A DNA stretch of 34,768 nucleotides from a virus. Under the pieces are notes generated by a model, which saw only the letters and a program-made list of their open reading frames with translations, did not search any database and was not told the origin of the DNA. This document shows positions 1-6,894 of this stretch, piece by piece. Made by a program: the position numbers and the translations under genes. Position 1 is the stretch's first letter. Each line of letters starts with the position of its first letter. The stretch is taken from positions 1-34,768 of IMG/VR virus record IMGVR_UViG_3300047201_000009. The stretch is one strand, 5' to 3'.

Positions 1-102
1 TCATTCATTTGTAAAGTATTTCTTTGGAACTGCCGATAAGAGGATTATTCGACAGTCTGCTGGTTGCAAGAGGGGAGTCAAATCATTCCGGTCCCGTGGC
101 AT
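1..102 (-). CDS. Possible small protein at window edge
   Basis: A 33-residue frame with ATG at 102 and TGA at 3-1, partly overlapping the inverted repeat. No family, no strong ribosome site. Listed only because the rest of 1-141 holds no other gene; the call is weak. Confidence 0.2.
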   Translation of the reverse strand: MPRDRNDLTPLLQPADCRIILLSAVPKKYFTNE

Positions 103-134
103 CACAGATTGGAGTTGCGAGTCACAGGACCGGA
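87..134. repeat. 12-bp inverted repeat downstream of the last gene
   Basis: Arms 87-98 and 123-134 pair over 12 bp with one G-T wobble (TCCGGTCCCGTG and CACAGGACCGGA), spacing 24 nt. It begins 8 nt after the last supported stop codon. There is no T tract on either strand, so it may be a factor-dependent end or an RNA hairpin. Confidence 0.55.
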
Positions 135-141
135 TAAATCA

Positions 142-507
142 TTACAGCGGTTCCTCTGGCGGAGGTTCCACCGGAGGCGGCACTACGGGATTGTCCAGCG
201 CCGCGATTGCCTTGCTGGTATCTGAGAGTAGTCCCAATCTCGCCTTGATTTCTTCCATGCCGGCCAGAACCTCAGCCGGGGTTGCGGAATTGGCAGCCAG
301 AAGCCGCTCAATATCCGCCTGGATCTCCACCAAGGCCGCTGAAATTTCGTTGGTCCGTCCGTTTACTGCCGCGGTGAATACCGCAAAATCTTCTGTGACT
401 CCCATGATAAGCTCCTTTAATTCATGTTGGTTTTGAAGGATTAACTGCTGGTTAAGAAGGATCTGCCTGATCCCATATTTGATGCCCTTGGAACAAAATA
501 GGCCCAT
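142..507 (-). CDS. Coiled-coil protein with Pro-rich tail
   Basis: Predicted 121 residues. Helical heptad-rich region (about 15-105, IRQILLNQQLILQNQHELKE, later LVEIQADIERLLAANSATPA) and a Pro/Glu-rich tail (NPVVPPPVEPPPEEPL). ATG 507 has AGGGG 7 nt upstream; an extension to 591 overlaps the preceding gene and is rejected. Similar small coiled coils follow lysis or fibre genes in other phages; role unknown. Confidence 0.6.
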   Translation of the reverse strand: MGLFCSKGIKYGIRQILLNQQLILQNQHELKELIMGVTEDFAVFTAAVNGRTNEISAALVEIQADIERLLAANSATPAEVLAGMEEIKARLGLLSDTSKAIAALDNPVVPPPVEPPPEEPL

Positions 508-517
508 ATCGGACCCC

Positions 518-1219
518 TTATTTGGTATTGAAAGAGTGAATCGAACTTTCGACCGTTTGCCCATTGCACACGCTCTGAACTTTGTAAACATAATGCGTTC
601 GAGTTATTAAGCCGGTGATGCGGGAAAGGTGATCGGTTGTTCCGAGGTTATTTGAGGTGACGGCAAATAATCGACTTGGATCGGCACCCCAGAGTGCTAT
701 CCCGCTGCACTCAGGAACCGTAGTCCAGACGATAGTTGCCGCGCTGGTTGTAATGTCGGACACGGATAGCCAGTTAATGCGCGGAATGGGAAGTACGCCA
801 CCCTCACCTGGTGGTCCTTGTGGACCAGTCGGACCCGCTGGCCCGGTCGGACCTTGTGCTCCAGTCGCTCCTTGTGGTCCAGGAACGCCGCGCGCCCCGA
901 TACCGACTTCGTTGCTGAAATCGCTCTCATTGCCAGACGTATCAAATGCAGTAACGGCAAAGAACCATTGCCCGTCTGGAAGGCTGGGATACGTGTAAGT
1001 CAGTACGTCTCCCAACACGACAGGATTTGGCAGATAGGTTCTCGACGTGTTGCCGGAATACATCTTATAACCGGCAATGTTGTCCGATACGCTCGCATCC
1101 CACGCGAGACTCACGGAAACGGTGCAGGGCGAAACGATGATCTTGGGAGGTGCCGGAGTTTGCGCCAGGAGCGGCATGGTTAACACCAGAATGAGGCAAA
1201 ACATTGATAGTCGTTTCAT
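518..1219 (-). CDS. Secreted FN3 and collagen-like protein
   Basis: Predicted 233 residues. Sec signal peptide ([20 protein letters not shown]), an FN3-like domain (about 28-100, [19 protein letters not shown], later [19 protein letters not shown]), then about eleven Gly-x-Y collagen triplets ([20 protein letters not shown], and on to GPPGEGG, about 108-140), and a second FN3-like domain (about 145-233). Start ATG 1,219 with GGAGG 4 nt before and an ATGA overlap upstream; a start four codons earlier is less likely. Collagen-like repeats are common in phage fibres, but a signal peptide makes export of this one likely. Confidence 0.75.
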   Translation of the reverse strand: MKRLSMFCLILVLTMPLLAQTPAPPKIIVSPCTVSVSLAWDASVSDNIAGYKMYSGNTSRTYLPNPVVLGDVLTYTYPSLPDGQWFFAVTAFDTSGNESDFSNEVGIGARGVPGPQGATGAQGPTGPAGPTGPQGPPGEGGVLPIPRINWLSVSDITTSAATIVWTTVPECSGIALWGADPSRLFAVTSNNLGTTDHLSRITGLITRTHYVYKVQSVCNGQTVESSIHSFNTK

Positions 1220-1521
1220 ACTTCCTCCCATAATTCGTTATGTTTAAGTCCCAAGTTTGCGGCTAAAAGATTGCGCCGTTCGGCATCACGGAATGTGTAA
1301 AGGTTGTAATAATGGCCCAGATCGCTACTGTTAATTCCTGCAAGTTCAAATTTCCGAGTCCTGCTTCCGCGAGGCACGGTACTCTTAAACAATTTCTTAT
1401 TGAGTCTGTACCGTTTCATCGGATTACCCTGCCGACATCGATTCATCGAAAAGGAATGACATCTTCTGCATCTGCCAGTGATGACTGATCGATAACTGTC
1501 AGGATGGCCGTGGATGCACAC
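1216..1521 (-). CDS. Small zinc-finger-like basic protein
   Basis: Predicted 101 residues. The start MCIHGHPDSYRS with GRCRRCHS gives a C-x-H-x-H...CxxC cluster typical of small phage or HNH-associated zinc-binding domains, followed by a basic region rich in Arg and Lys. GTG start at 1,521 directly follows the preceding TGA; an ATG at 1,416 (MKRYRLNKK) with AGGG site is an alternative that would drop the cluster. Ends in ATGA overlap. Function unknown. Confidence 0.6.
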   Translation of the reverse strand: MCIHGHPDSYRSVITGRCRRCHSFSMNRCRQGNPMKRYRLNKKLFKSTVPRGSRTRKFELAGINSSDLGHYYNLYTFRDAERRNLLAANLGLKHNELWEEV

Positions 1522-2025
1522 TCACTTGCCCCAGCCGATTATCCCGCCAAATATAAGCTGCCAATCGGTGAGATTGCTCTTGATTACCCGGACATGCGGC
1601 AGGATCTTCCACGAGTGATCTTTACTGATTGCGATAGAAGACGCAAATCCAGCGGTCCACGCCCAGCCTACAGTGCTACCTGTGGTCAACTTGTCTTGAT
1701 CCTGGCCAATAGCAACACCAAGACCTGTCGTCCCGTAGATTGGTAATTCTCCGAGCTTGAATAGCTCCTGTGCGATTCCAGGCGTGATGACCGGAGTAAC
1801 AGTGAAAGGCTTCTCGGTGCTGGAGATCAAATCAAGAAAGGTAAAGCTGTAGGTATTTTCCGAAATCCCCTTGATTTTCTTAGCATGTAATCCATTGATG
1901 CTGACGTTCGGGCTGGCATAAGCATTGTAGCTTGCCCCCGCGCCAACGAATTGGTCAGGACTGTCTTGAGCAAGACAAACGCTGCAAAACATGGTAAAAA
2001 GCAGTAAAGCTATGATGGTTCGCAT
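1522..2025 (-). CDS. Secreted outer-membrane-barrel-like protein
   Basis: Predicted 167 residues with a clear Sec signal peptide (MRTIIALLLFTMFCSVCLAQ, cleavage after Ala-19/Gln-20) and a mature part of alternating beta strands ending WQLIFGGIIGWGK, with the aromatic-terminal pattern of small outer-membrane proteins. This supports a Gram-negative host. It is not a usual virion or lysis protein; it may change the host surface, for example to block superinfection. It ends in TGA directly abutting the next gene's GTG. Confidence 0.65.
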   Translation of the reverse strand: MRTIIALLLFTMFCSVCLAQDSPDQFVGAGASYNAYASPNVSINGLHAKKIKGISENTYSFTFLDLISSTEKPFTVTPVITPGIAQELFKLGELPIYGTTGLGVAIGQDQDKLTTGSTVGWAWTAGFASSIAISKDHSWKILPHVRVIKSNLTDWQLIFGGIIGWGK

Positions 2026-2189
2026 GGTTTTATCTCCTTTTTTGCGAGATTGATTGTGATAACCAAACCGTCGAGACGCGACACGATGGCATCGAGGTCG
2101 GCAACGGTCTTTTCCAGGAGGTGCCGGAGTTCTGGCAGCGTCTCCGCATTGAACTTGTCGAGAGCTTCCCTGAGTTTGAGCACGTCCAT
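2010..2189 (-). CDS. Small coiled-coil protein in the lysis block
   Basis: Predicted 59 residues, helical throughout (LKLREALDKFNAETLPELRH, LLEKTVADLDAIVSRLDGLV) with a Lys-rich end. I prefer ATG 2,189 (AAGGA 8 nt upstream) to an ATG three codons earlier. Overlaps the next gene by 16 nt and contains that gene's ribosome site. Possibly a lysis regulator or antiholin; not proven. Confidence 0.6.
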   Translation of the reverse strand: MDVLKLREALDKFNAETLPELRHLLEKTVADLDAIVSRLDGLVITINLAKKEIKPCEPS

Positions 2190-2190
2190 A

Positions 2191-2457
2191 TCACTCATCC
2201 TTTGATGGAGGCGTTGTGACCGTTGTCGTTACTGTACTTTTGGGCTCAGTTGTGGTCGTGATCGTTGGCGGAGTCGTAAAGACGTTATGCGTTACATTCG
2301 CTATGAGCACACCCCCAATGATTCCGAGAAGTCCGAATATGGCTTGGGTGGTAAGAAGCTCGGCCCAGGTTTTGAATCCTACGCCCCAGGAGCATATGGC
2401 CAAAAGCATGCCCCCAAGGAAAACCAACAACCTTTGATCACTGAGAAATTTATCCAT
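2191..2457 (-). CDS. Holin-like two-transmembrane protein with Thr-rich tail
   Basis: Predicted 88 residues. Two membrane segments at about 10-28 (LLVFLGGMLLAICSWGVGF) and 38-56 (QAIFGLLGIIGGVLIANV), followed by a Thr/Pro-rich tail (TTTTEPKSTVTTTVTTPPS) and a final Lys-Asp-Glu. The two-TM, short-loop topology and position next to the endolysin fit a class II holin. Start ATG 2,457 has a strong AAGGAG site. The tail is unusual for a holin. Confidence 0.75.
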   Translation of the reverse strand: MDKFLSDQRLLVFLGGMLLAICSWGVGFKTWAELLTTQAIFGLLGIIGGVLIANVTHNVFTTPPTITTTTEPKSTVTTTVTTPPSKDE

Positions 2458-2540
2458 TACATTTCTCCTTAATGGTTAAAAACCCTGCCAGGATCAACGG
2501 AGAGGAATGATCTCGCCTGAACCCATATCCTGATACCCCC

Positions 2541-2894
2541 TCAATAAAGCCAAATCGTCGGATTCGGCAATGTGGAGTCGTTATCCAGATGGACAAAGGT
2601 CTTGCCAATCCCGATGCGCGTTATGCCGTGTATGATCGCTGCCTTCGCGATGATGTACTTCTGCTTCCCGGTTAAGGCCACCACATCAGCCGCCAGCCCT
2701 CGAGTATGCGCACTATTGGGACCACCGTTCACCTCCATATTGTGCGCGAGAGTCCGGAAGCCGCTGTTGATATGGAACGGGATTCCCGCTTCCTCCCGGA
2801 TGCTGTCGAGAAGTTCAAGGAAGTGCGGGTCCATGCGCGATCCGCTGTCTGGTAGATCCGGGCTTGCGAATTCATCTAAGGTGAAATGCTTCAC
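2541..2894 (-). CDS. Endolysin, M15 family D-Ala-D-Ala carboxypeptidase/endopeptidase
   Basis: Predicted 117 residues covering the whole catalytic domain of the M15_3-type peptidase. INSGFRTLAHN (42-52) and NSAHTRGLAADVV (60-72) give the conserved SxHxxGxAxD zinc motif (H63, D70); FVHLD (100-104) supplies H102. It should cut the peptide cross-links of peptidoglycan. GTG start at 2,894 with GAGG 7 nt upstream, GTGA overlap with the membrane protein gene. No signal peptide, so it needs a holin for release. Confidence 0.9.
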   Translation of the reverse strand: MKHFTLDEFASPDLPDSGSRMDPHFLELLDSIREEAGIPFHINSGFRTLAHNMEVNGGPNSAHTRGLAADVVALTGKQKYIIAKAAIIHGITRIGIGKTFVHLDNDSTLPNPTIWLY

Positions 2895-3106
2895 TCGATT
2901 TCCTCTCGTCCATTATTGACACGCTTCCAGATCCGGTCCAAATTCTTTTCGATGCGCTTCCATCGTTCATCTTCGCGCAAATGAATTTGCGTACACATTT
3001 TGACATCGACATATTTCCCGTTTCTGATTCTTTCAACAAGTTGACCGGCACCGAAGACAACGACAGCGCTTCCTGCAATCATGGGCCATATTTCAGTAGG
3101 GGACAT
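2891..3106 (-). CDS. Small membrane protein, holin or spanin candidate
   Basis: Predicted 71 residues: one transmembrane segment near the N-terminus (MIAGSAVVVFGAGQLV, about 9-24), then a charged helical region with Arg/Lys/Glu (WKRIEKNLDRIWKRV). Strong AAGGAG ribosome site. It ends in a GTGA overlap with the endolysin gene, the classical position for a lysis partner. A pinholin-like or accessory lysis role is likely; a spanin is less so because there is no lipobox. Confidence 0.6.
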   Translation of the reverse strand: MSPTEIWPMIAGSAVVVFGAGQLVERIRNGKYVDVKMCTQIHLREDERWKRIEKNLDRIWKRVNNGREEIE

Positions 3107-3121
3107 GAGCGTTCTCCTTGA

Positions 3122-3358
3122 TCAGCCTATAACGGTGCCGACAAATTCGAGTTGGTTGCCGCGCCAGTAGTAATGGCCATTGCAAACCCCAGCGTTCAGT
3201 TTCGCCTTACAGATGATGCTGTCGAAACCCGCGAGCATGGCATCCGTAATCCCGATGTTGCCGCCGCAGCGCGGACATCGGATGATCGCGTGAGTGTAGT
3301 TTCCTATGGGCGGAATTTTTATCAGCCGTGCATCAAATCGCGGATGTGTACTAAGCAT
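3122..3358 (-). CDS. Zinc-ribbon protein before the lysis genes
   Basis: Predicted 78-residue protein with IIRCPRCGGNIGITDA and later SIICKAKLNAGVC, the four-Cys layout (CPRC...C...C) of a zinc ribbon. I start it at ATG 3,358, six nucleotides after the preceding stop; the much longer frame to 3,646 is antiparallel noise inside the upstream gene. The ribosome site is weak, so it may rely on coupling. Function unknown; possibly a nucleic-acid-binding or structural clip. Confidence 0.65.
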   Translation of the reverse strand: MLSTHPRFDARLIKIPPIGNYTHAIIRCPRCGGNIGITDAMLAGFDSIICKAKLNAGVCNGHYYWRGNQLEFVGTVIG

Positions 3359-3363
3359 AAATA

Positions 3364-3993
3364 TTACCCATAAAACGAGAATGCCGCCCTTATGGCCGAG
3401 CCGCCTATGTCTGAGGCTACCTGCGCCAGTACTTTTGTTGCGGCGGGGATGGCGATTCGGAACCTGTATATTTGCTCTCCGACATTTGAAGATGTTCCAA
3501 GACCGGCGGAGAGATCGGTTATCAATGGCGTGTGCGAATCTGTTAGGCTGATTGATATATGGAAATTGGCGACAGAGGAAGGATTGCCAATTGCCATTAT
3601 CATTTCCGTAACTGCAAAGCTGGTCGCCGCTACAATCGTCGTCCATGCCCCATATGTGTCTGCGGCCCCATCCGCCGTTATGGTCGTATAATAGGCCGCT
3701 CCAGTAACGGACGATTGCATTTGAGTGGGCGTGCTATTACCGCTTGCCGCAAGCGTAACATCGATCTGATCATTTACGGCATCATCGGCGACAGTAATGG
3801 TCATTCCGAGGCCGCTGACGAAATTGATCGCCTTGCGCCCGCCAACGACTGCGCCACCATCTTTCTGCGCCTTCATTGGCGCGTCGGCAATCGCTTTTAG
3901 ATAAGCGAGGTTTCCCGTCGTACCGAGATAATTATTCCATTCCACAACCGTAACCACGGTTGCCGCATGATCCACAGGAGCCGTCCACGCCAT
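3364..3993 (-). CDS. Tail/receptor-binding-like structural protein
   Basis: Predicted 209 residues, Ala/Thr/Ser-rich with strands. The first 50 residues (DHAATVVTVVEWNNYLGTTG, then NLAYLKAIADAP) resemble the N-terminal module of several phage fibre or tail-tip proteins; the rest is a beta domain ending AIRAAFSFYG. Good ribosome site AAGGAGG before ATG 3,993. Follows the hub and small gene; likely part of the tail tip. Confidence 0.65.
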   Translation of the reverse strand: MAWTAPVDHAATVVTVVEWNNYLGTTGNLAYLKAIADAPMKAQKDGGAVVGGRKAINFVSGLGMTITVADDAVNDQIDVTLAASGNSTPTQMQSSVTGAAYYTTITADGAADTYGAWTTIVAATSFAVTEMIMAIGNPSSVANFHISISLTDSHTPLITDLSAGLGTSSNVGEQIYRFRIAIPAATKVLAQVASDIGGSAIRAAFSFYG

Positions 3994-4000
3994 TGCACTA

Positions 4001-4300
4001 CCTCCTTACCAGAAATCTGCCAATCTGTTTATAAATTCATAGGACGAGATTTGGGATAATCCAGACCGTATTTGTCAAAGTAGGTTTCAACCTGCTTCTT
4101 TGGTGAATCCACAGAAACCGTGCAAGTATCAAATAGGTCATCCTCGAATATTAGATATTGCCGGAGTAATTCTTCTGTATCTTTAAGGCGACTTTCGAGA
4201 ACACATTGAGTGCACTTATCCGGGTTTATAATGATGTCTCCCTGATAATGTTCTTTGCATAAAAAACCCATAACATGTCTCCCTACCAGAAATCTGCTAA
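4001..4300. repeat. 23-nt direct repeats flanking the 80-residue gene
   Basis: Plus-strand positions 4,278-4,300 and 4,001-4,023 match at 20 of 23 bases, including an identical TTACC/CTACC-AGAAATCTGC core (14 bp TACCAGAAATCTGC). One copy is the end of the hub gene, the other the leader and ribosome site of the next gene, so the copies carry different functions but the same sequence. Confidence 0.75.
4029..4271 (-). CDS. Small Cys-containing protein in the tail region
   Basis: Predicted 80-residue protein, MGFLCKEHYQGDIIINPDKC then TQC and a charged helical tail, i.e. a possible zinc site (C5, H8, C20, C23). Start at ATG 4,271 with GGGAG 8 nt upstream; an extension to 4,340 would lie inside the hub gene and is rejected. 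It is bracketed by two near-identical 23-nt sequences, suggesting it was inserted by recombination. Function unknown. Confidence 0.6.
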   Translation of the reverse strand: MGFLCKEHYQGDIIINPDKCTQCVLESRLKDTEELLRQYLIFEDDLFDTCTVSVDSPKKQVETYFDKYGLDYPKSRPMNL

Positions 4301-5914
4301 AATTGTTCCCACGCCCAGCACATCGGTTCCTAAAATCCAAACATCGGTAAAGGCATCGGCGCTCGACAATTCGTATGTCGTAACGTGATCCGATCCTCTA
4401 TTCAATACAGATTGCTCGATTGCCTCAATCCAGAAGTCGCCACTGACGCCGAGACCCGATGCGCCATTTGCAACCAGTGTTATGCGGTCGCCAAAATCCC
4501 GCGCCAGTGATTCCGTCAGTGCGGCCACTGACCGAGTTGCCCGATATTTAACCGTCAGGATCGGGACTGGATCCTTGCTGCCCGCGATTATCCAATCAAC
4601 ATATCGCTGAGCCATTGTTGTGGACGGCAGCCACGGCGCCTGCAAGGGATATTCACGGACGCCATATTTTGCCTGGCTGGTCGCGTCTTCCGCCCGTACG
4701 GTTGTTTTATCCAGTTCCATAAGGGCGATCCCACGGGCCTGTAGAAAGGTAATATAGGCAACGCTGCCGCTATTGTTCTTCAAGCTGATTTTCATCGATG
4801 TTGCAAACTTGGATGTAGTAACGGCGATATTGGTCGTGAGGTTTGTGCCCGTTCCGGCCGCCGTACTATTCGCCAGAAAATCCGTTGTCGCAACCGGCGT
4901 TGTCCACGATTGAACGGCTATAATATCGCTGCCTATCGTCGTCCAAAAATCCCGCGTCGCCCCTACCTCGATGGACGGTGAGTCTTCGCCCGTTTCGGAA
5001 TTGGTCCACAGGACGGCCGATGCCTGTAAACTGTATTGGATTACGGTGACGGTTGCCTTGTTGTGAATTTCCTCAATAGGATCTGCTTGGTTAATTTCGT
5101 TATAGGCAAGTGTTGCGTCGGCAGCATCCGAAAGCGTTGCCCGGCTCGTATCATAAGGTGTGCCTAAGCGCCGTGTGCGAGATTCAAATCCAATCTTGCC
5201 GTCTTTGGTTTCATAAGTCACCCCGGCTTCGGATCTCTCCAGCTCGCGCATCAGGTTTAAGGCATCCTGATCTTCAAGGGCAAAATAGTATGGAATGACG
5301 GTTGCGCCCGTATCCACAACCCTGTCCTCAAGCGGCCAACCGATAGCGGTAAGGATCGCGTTTATCGCTGCGCCGGTATCTATATTCTCCGACAGTGCAA
5401 CAGACGCATATTGCTCGCGTATAAATCCGAGGGGACCGAAACCGCTGATTGTGGCCGTATGGCCGCCGCCTCTTTTTGGTTGCGGATTTATTTCTGTGAT
5501 GAATCCAGTCATCTGCCGTGCAACCACGCCTCCATAGTTTGAGATGACGGCGACCTTGCGCCCCGGCAGAAGCTTTTCGTAATAGGGGCCGGTAGTCAGG
5601 AATGAATTAAAGCGGCCGTCCATATTCAATAATTCGATGGTGAATGACAGCGACACGCATTCGCCCGTTAAGTTGCTCGCTCGGTCGCGCCCGCGCCGCC
5701 AAGACATGGAAGTCACGTACGGCGTAATGTCGTCGATTGTTTGATAGAAACTATTGTCGTTATCCCAATCGACATAAATTCCCCATCGGCCCGAAGGAAT
5801 TACAGTTTCATCGATGACGGAATATGTTAAAGCCTTGCTGAAACTGATTCCCTTCGGCGGAGACAGAACATTATAGACATTTGCCTTGCTGGCATTGATT
5901 CCGGTTTCCGGCAT
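4283..5914 (-). CDS. Tail tip/baseplate hub-like protein
   Basis: Predicted 543 residues. The central region ISNYGGVVARQMTGFITEIN, SVALSENIDTGAAINAILTA and DALNLMRELERSEAGVTYET, with the DGKIGFESR motif, resembles siphophage tail hub proteins (Tal/gp27-like) that form the tail tip and thread DNA through. The C-terminal half is another beta domain. The 3' end contains a 23-nt sequence repeated about 280 nt downstream, flanking the next small gene. Confidence 0.7.
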   Translation of the reverse strand: MPETGINASKANVYNVLSPPKGISFSKALTYSVIDETVIPSGRWGIYVDWDNDNSFYQTIDDITPYVTSMSWRRGRDRASNLTGECVSLSFTIELLNMDGRFNSFLTTGPYYEKLLPGRKVAVISNYGGVVARQMTGFITEINPQPKRGGGHTATISGFGPLGFIREQYASVALSENIDTGAAINAILTAIGWPLEDRVVDTGATVIPYYFALEDQDALNLMRELERSEAGVTYETKDGKIGFESRTRRLGTPYDTSRATLSDAADATLAYNEINQADPIEEIHNKATVTVIQYSLQASAVLWTNSETGEDSPSIEVGATRDFWTTIGSDIIAVQSWTTPVATTDFLANSTAAGTGTNLTTNIAVTTSKFATSMKISLKNNSGSVAYITFLQARGIALMELDKTTVRAEDATSQAKYGVREYPLQAPWLPSTTMAQRYVDWIIAGSKDPVPILTVKYRATRSVAALTESLARDFGDRITLVANGASGLGVSGDFWIEAIEQSVLNRGSDHVTTYELSSADAFTDVWILGTDVLGVGTILADFW

Positions 5915-6894
5915 TATGTTTCCGACCGCAAATTAAGTTCCATTGCATCCAGAAGCGCCGTAGTCATGGCCGCGCCGTTAATCGTGGCCGCGAGCCGTTC
6001 ATACGTAGCCCAGCCAGTCGTGAGAGCCTGGCCCGCGTCTACGTCCACGGTTCCCCCGCTCAATAATCCCAATTTCAGAGTTCCTATGGAGGCGTCTACG
6101 GATTTCGTTGCCCTGGCCGCAATCTTGACGGCCTTTACTTGGAATGTACCGGCAGGACAATTCGACATTGCATATTGAGCGTCTTTATCGGCGACATCCA
6201 CATAGGCAAGGTCTGCGTCGTTAATAGTCGCTTCGTCAATTGTGGTATAATCCCCCGTCCATTCAAGCAGACTTCCCGCACCATTAGGATAATGAGTAAC
6301 CAGACTAAAGCTGCGGGTATCCTCGTCGGCTACGATGATCTCGGATATATTTTCCATCTGGTTCCCCACCATGCCCAGGGTCACCGTGTTCAGCTCTGTT
6401 ATGCCGGCTATACTGATGTCTCCTGTGTAAGTGGCCACCAAACTCCCGTTCAGATAAAGATTGACCGTACCGGATCCACCATAATTTATGATCTGAAGGT
6501 CGATCTGGAATATCTGAAATCCGCCGATACTATAGGCTATTTCGGAGGCAAGGTTTGTCATTGAGGAAGCATCGTACTTCCCCACGCAAAGTTTACCCAT
6601 ATTCCCGGTGACGGCGGACTGATAGACATAAATCCCCTTCAGGGTTCCAGCCGAAGTGACGCCAATTATCCGGTCTGCTCCATCATTCTGATTGCCGAAA
6701 TAGCCCCGTAGATGCAACCAACAAGAGGTTACGGCCCCGCCCGGAAAGGCATTGCTATAACAATTTAATGTGCAGTTCTGCATGTTTAGTGCATGCCTTG
6801 CATAACCAGCTCGGAACCGTCCTGCGGTGGCAATCACCGGGGGGATCACGCCATTAAAATCTATGTCTTCCCCGCCACACCATAAAATACTCAT
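5914..6894 (-). CDS. Distal tail protein with LamG-like domain
   Basis: Predicted 326 residues. The first 200 residues have the jelly-roll pattern of concanavalin/LamG-like domains (YARHALNMQNCTLNCYSNAF, FQIFQIDLQIINYGGSGTVN, then LYLNGSLVATYTG), and the last 90 form a separate beta domain (AVKIAARATKSVDASIGTLK). It follows the tape measure, in the position of the distal tail protein, and starts MSILWCGGEDIDF. LamG-like folds bind sugars or act as structural modules. ATGA start and TAATG end overlaps. Confidence 0.7.
   Translation of the reverse strand: MSILWCGGEDIDFNGVIPPVIATAGRFRAGYARHALNMQNCTLNCYSNAFPGGAVTSCWLHLRGYFGNQNDGADRIIGVTSAGTLKGIYVYQSAVTGNMGKLCVGKYDASSMTNLASEIAYSIGGFQIFQIDLQIINYGGSGTVNLYLNGSLVATYTGDISIAGITELNTVTLGMVGNQMENISEIIVADEDTRSFSLVTHYPNGAGSLLEWTGDYTTIDEATINDADLAYVDVADKDAQYAMSNCPAGTFQVKAVKIAARATKSVDASIGTLKLGLLSGGTVDVDAGQALTTGWATYERLAATINGAAMTTALLDAMELNLRSET

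Noticed and set aside
842-900. Collagen-encoding region as a DNA microsatellite
   Set aside because: The repeat is at protein level (Gly-x-Y); the DNA units are diverged and not a simple tandem repeat.
2872-3078. Alternate 68-residue frame in the lysis block
   Set aside because: Overlaps the 71-residue membrane protein, which has the ribosome site, the TM segment and the GTGA junction.
3359-3646. N-terminal extension of the zinc-ribbon gene
   Set aside because: Overlaps most of the 3,364-3,993 gene in another frame with unconserved composition; the ATG at 3,358 gives a clean gene.
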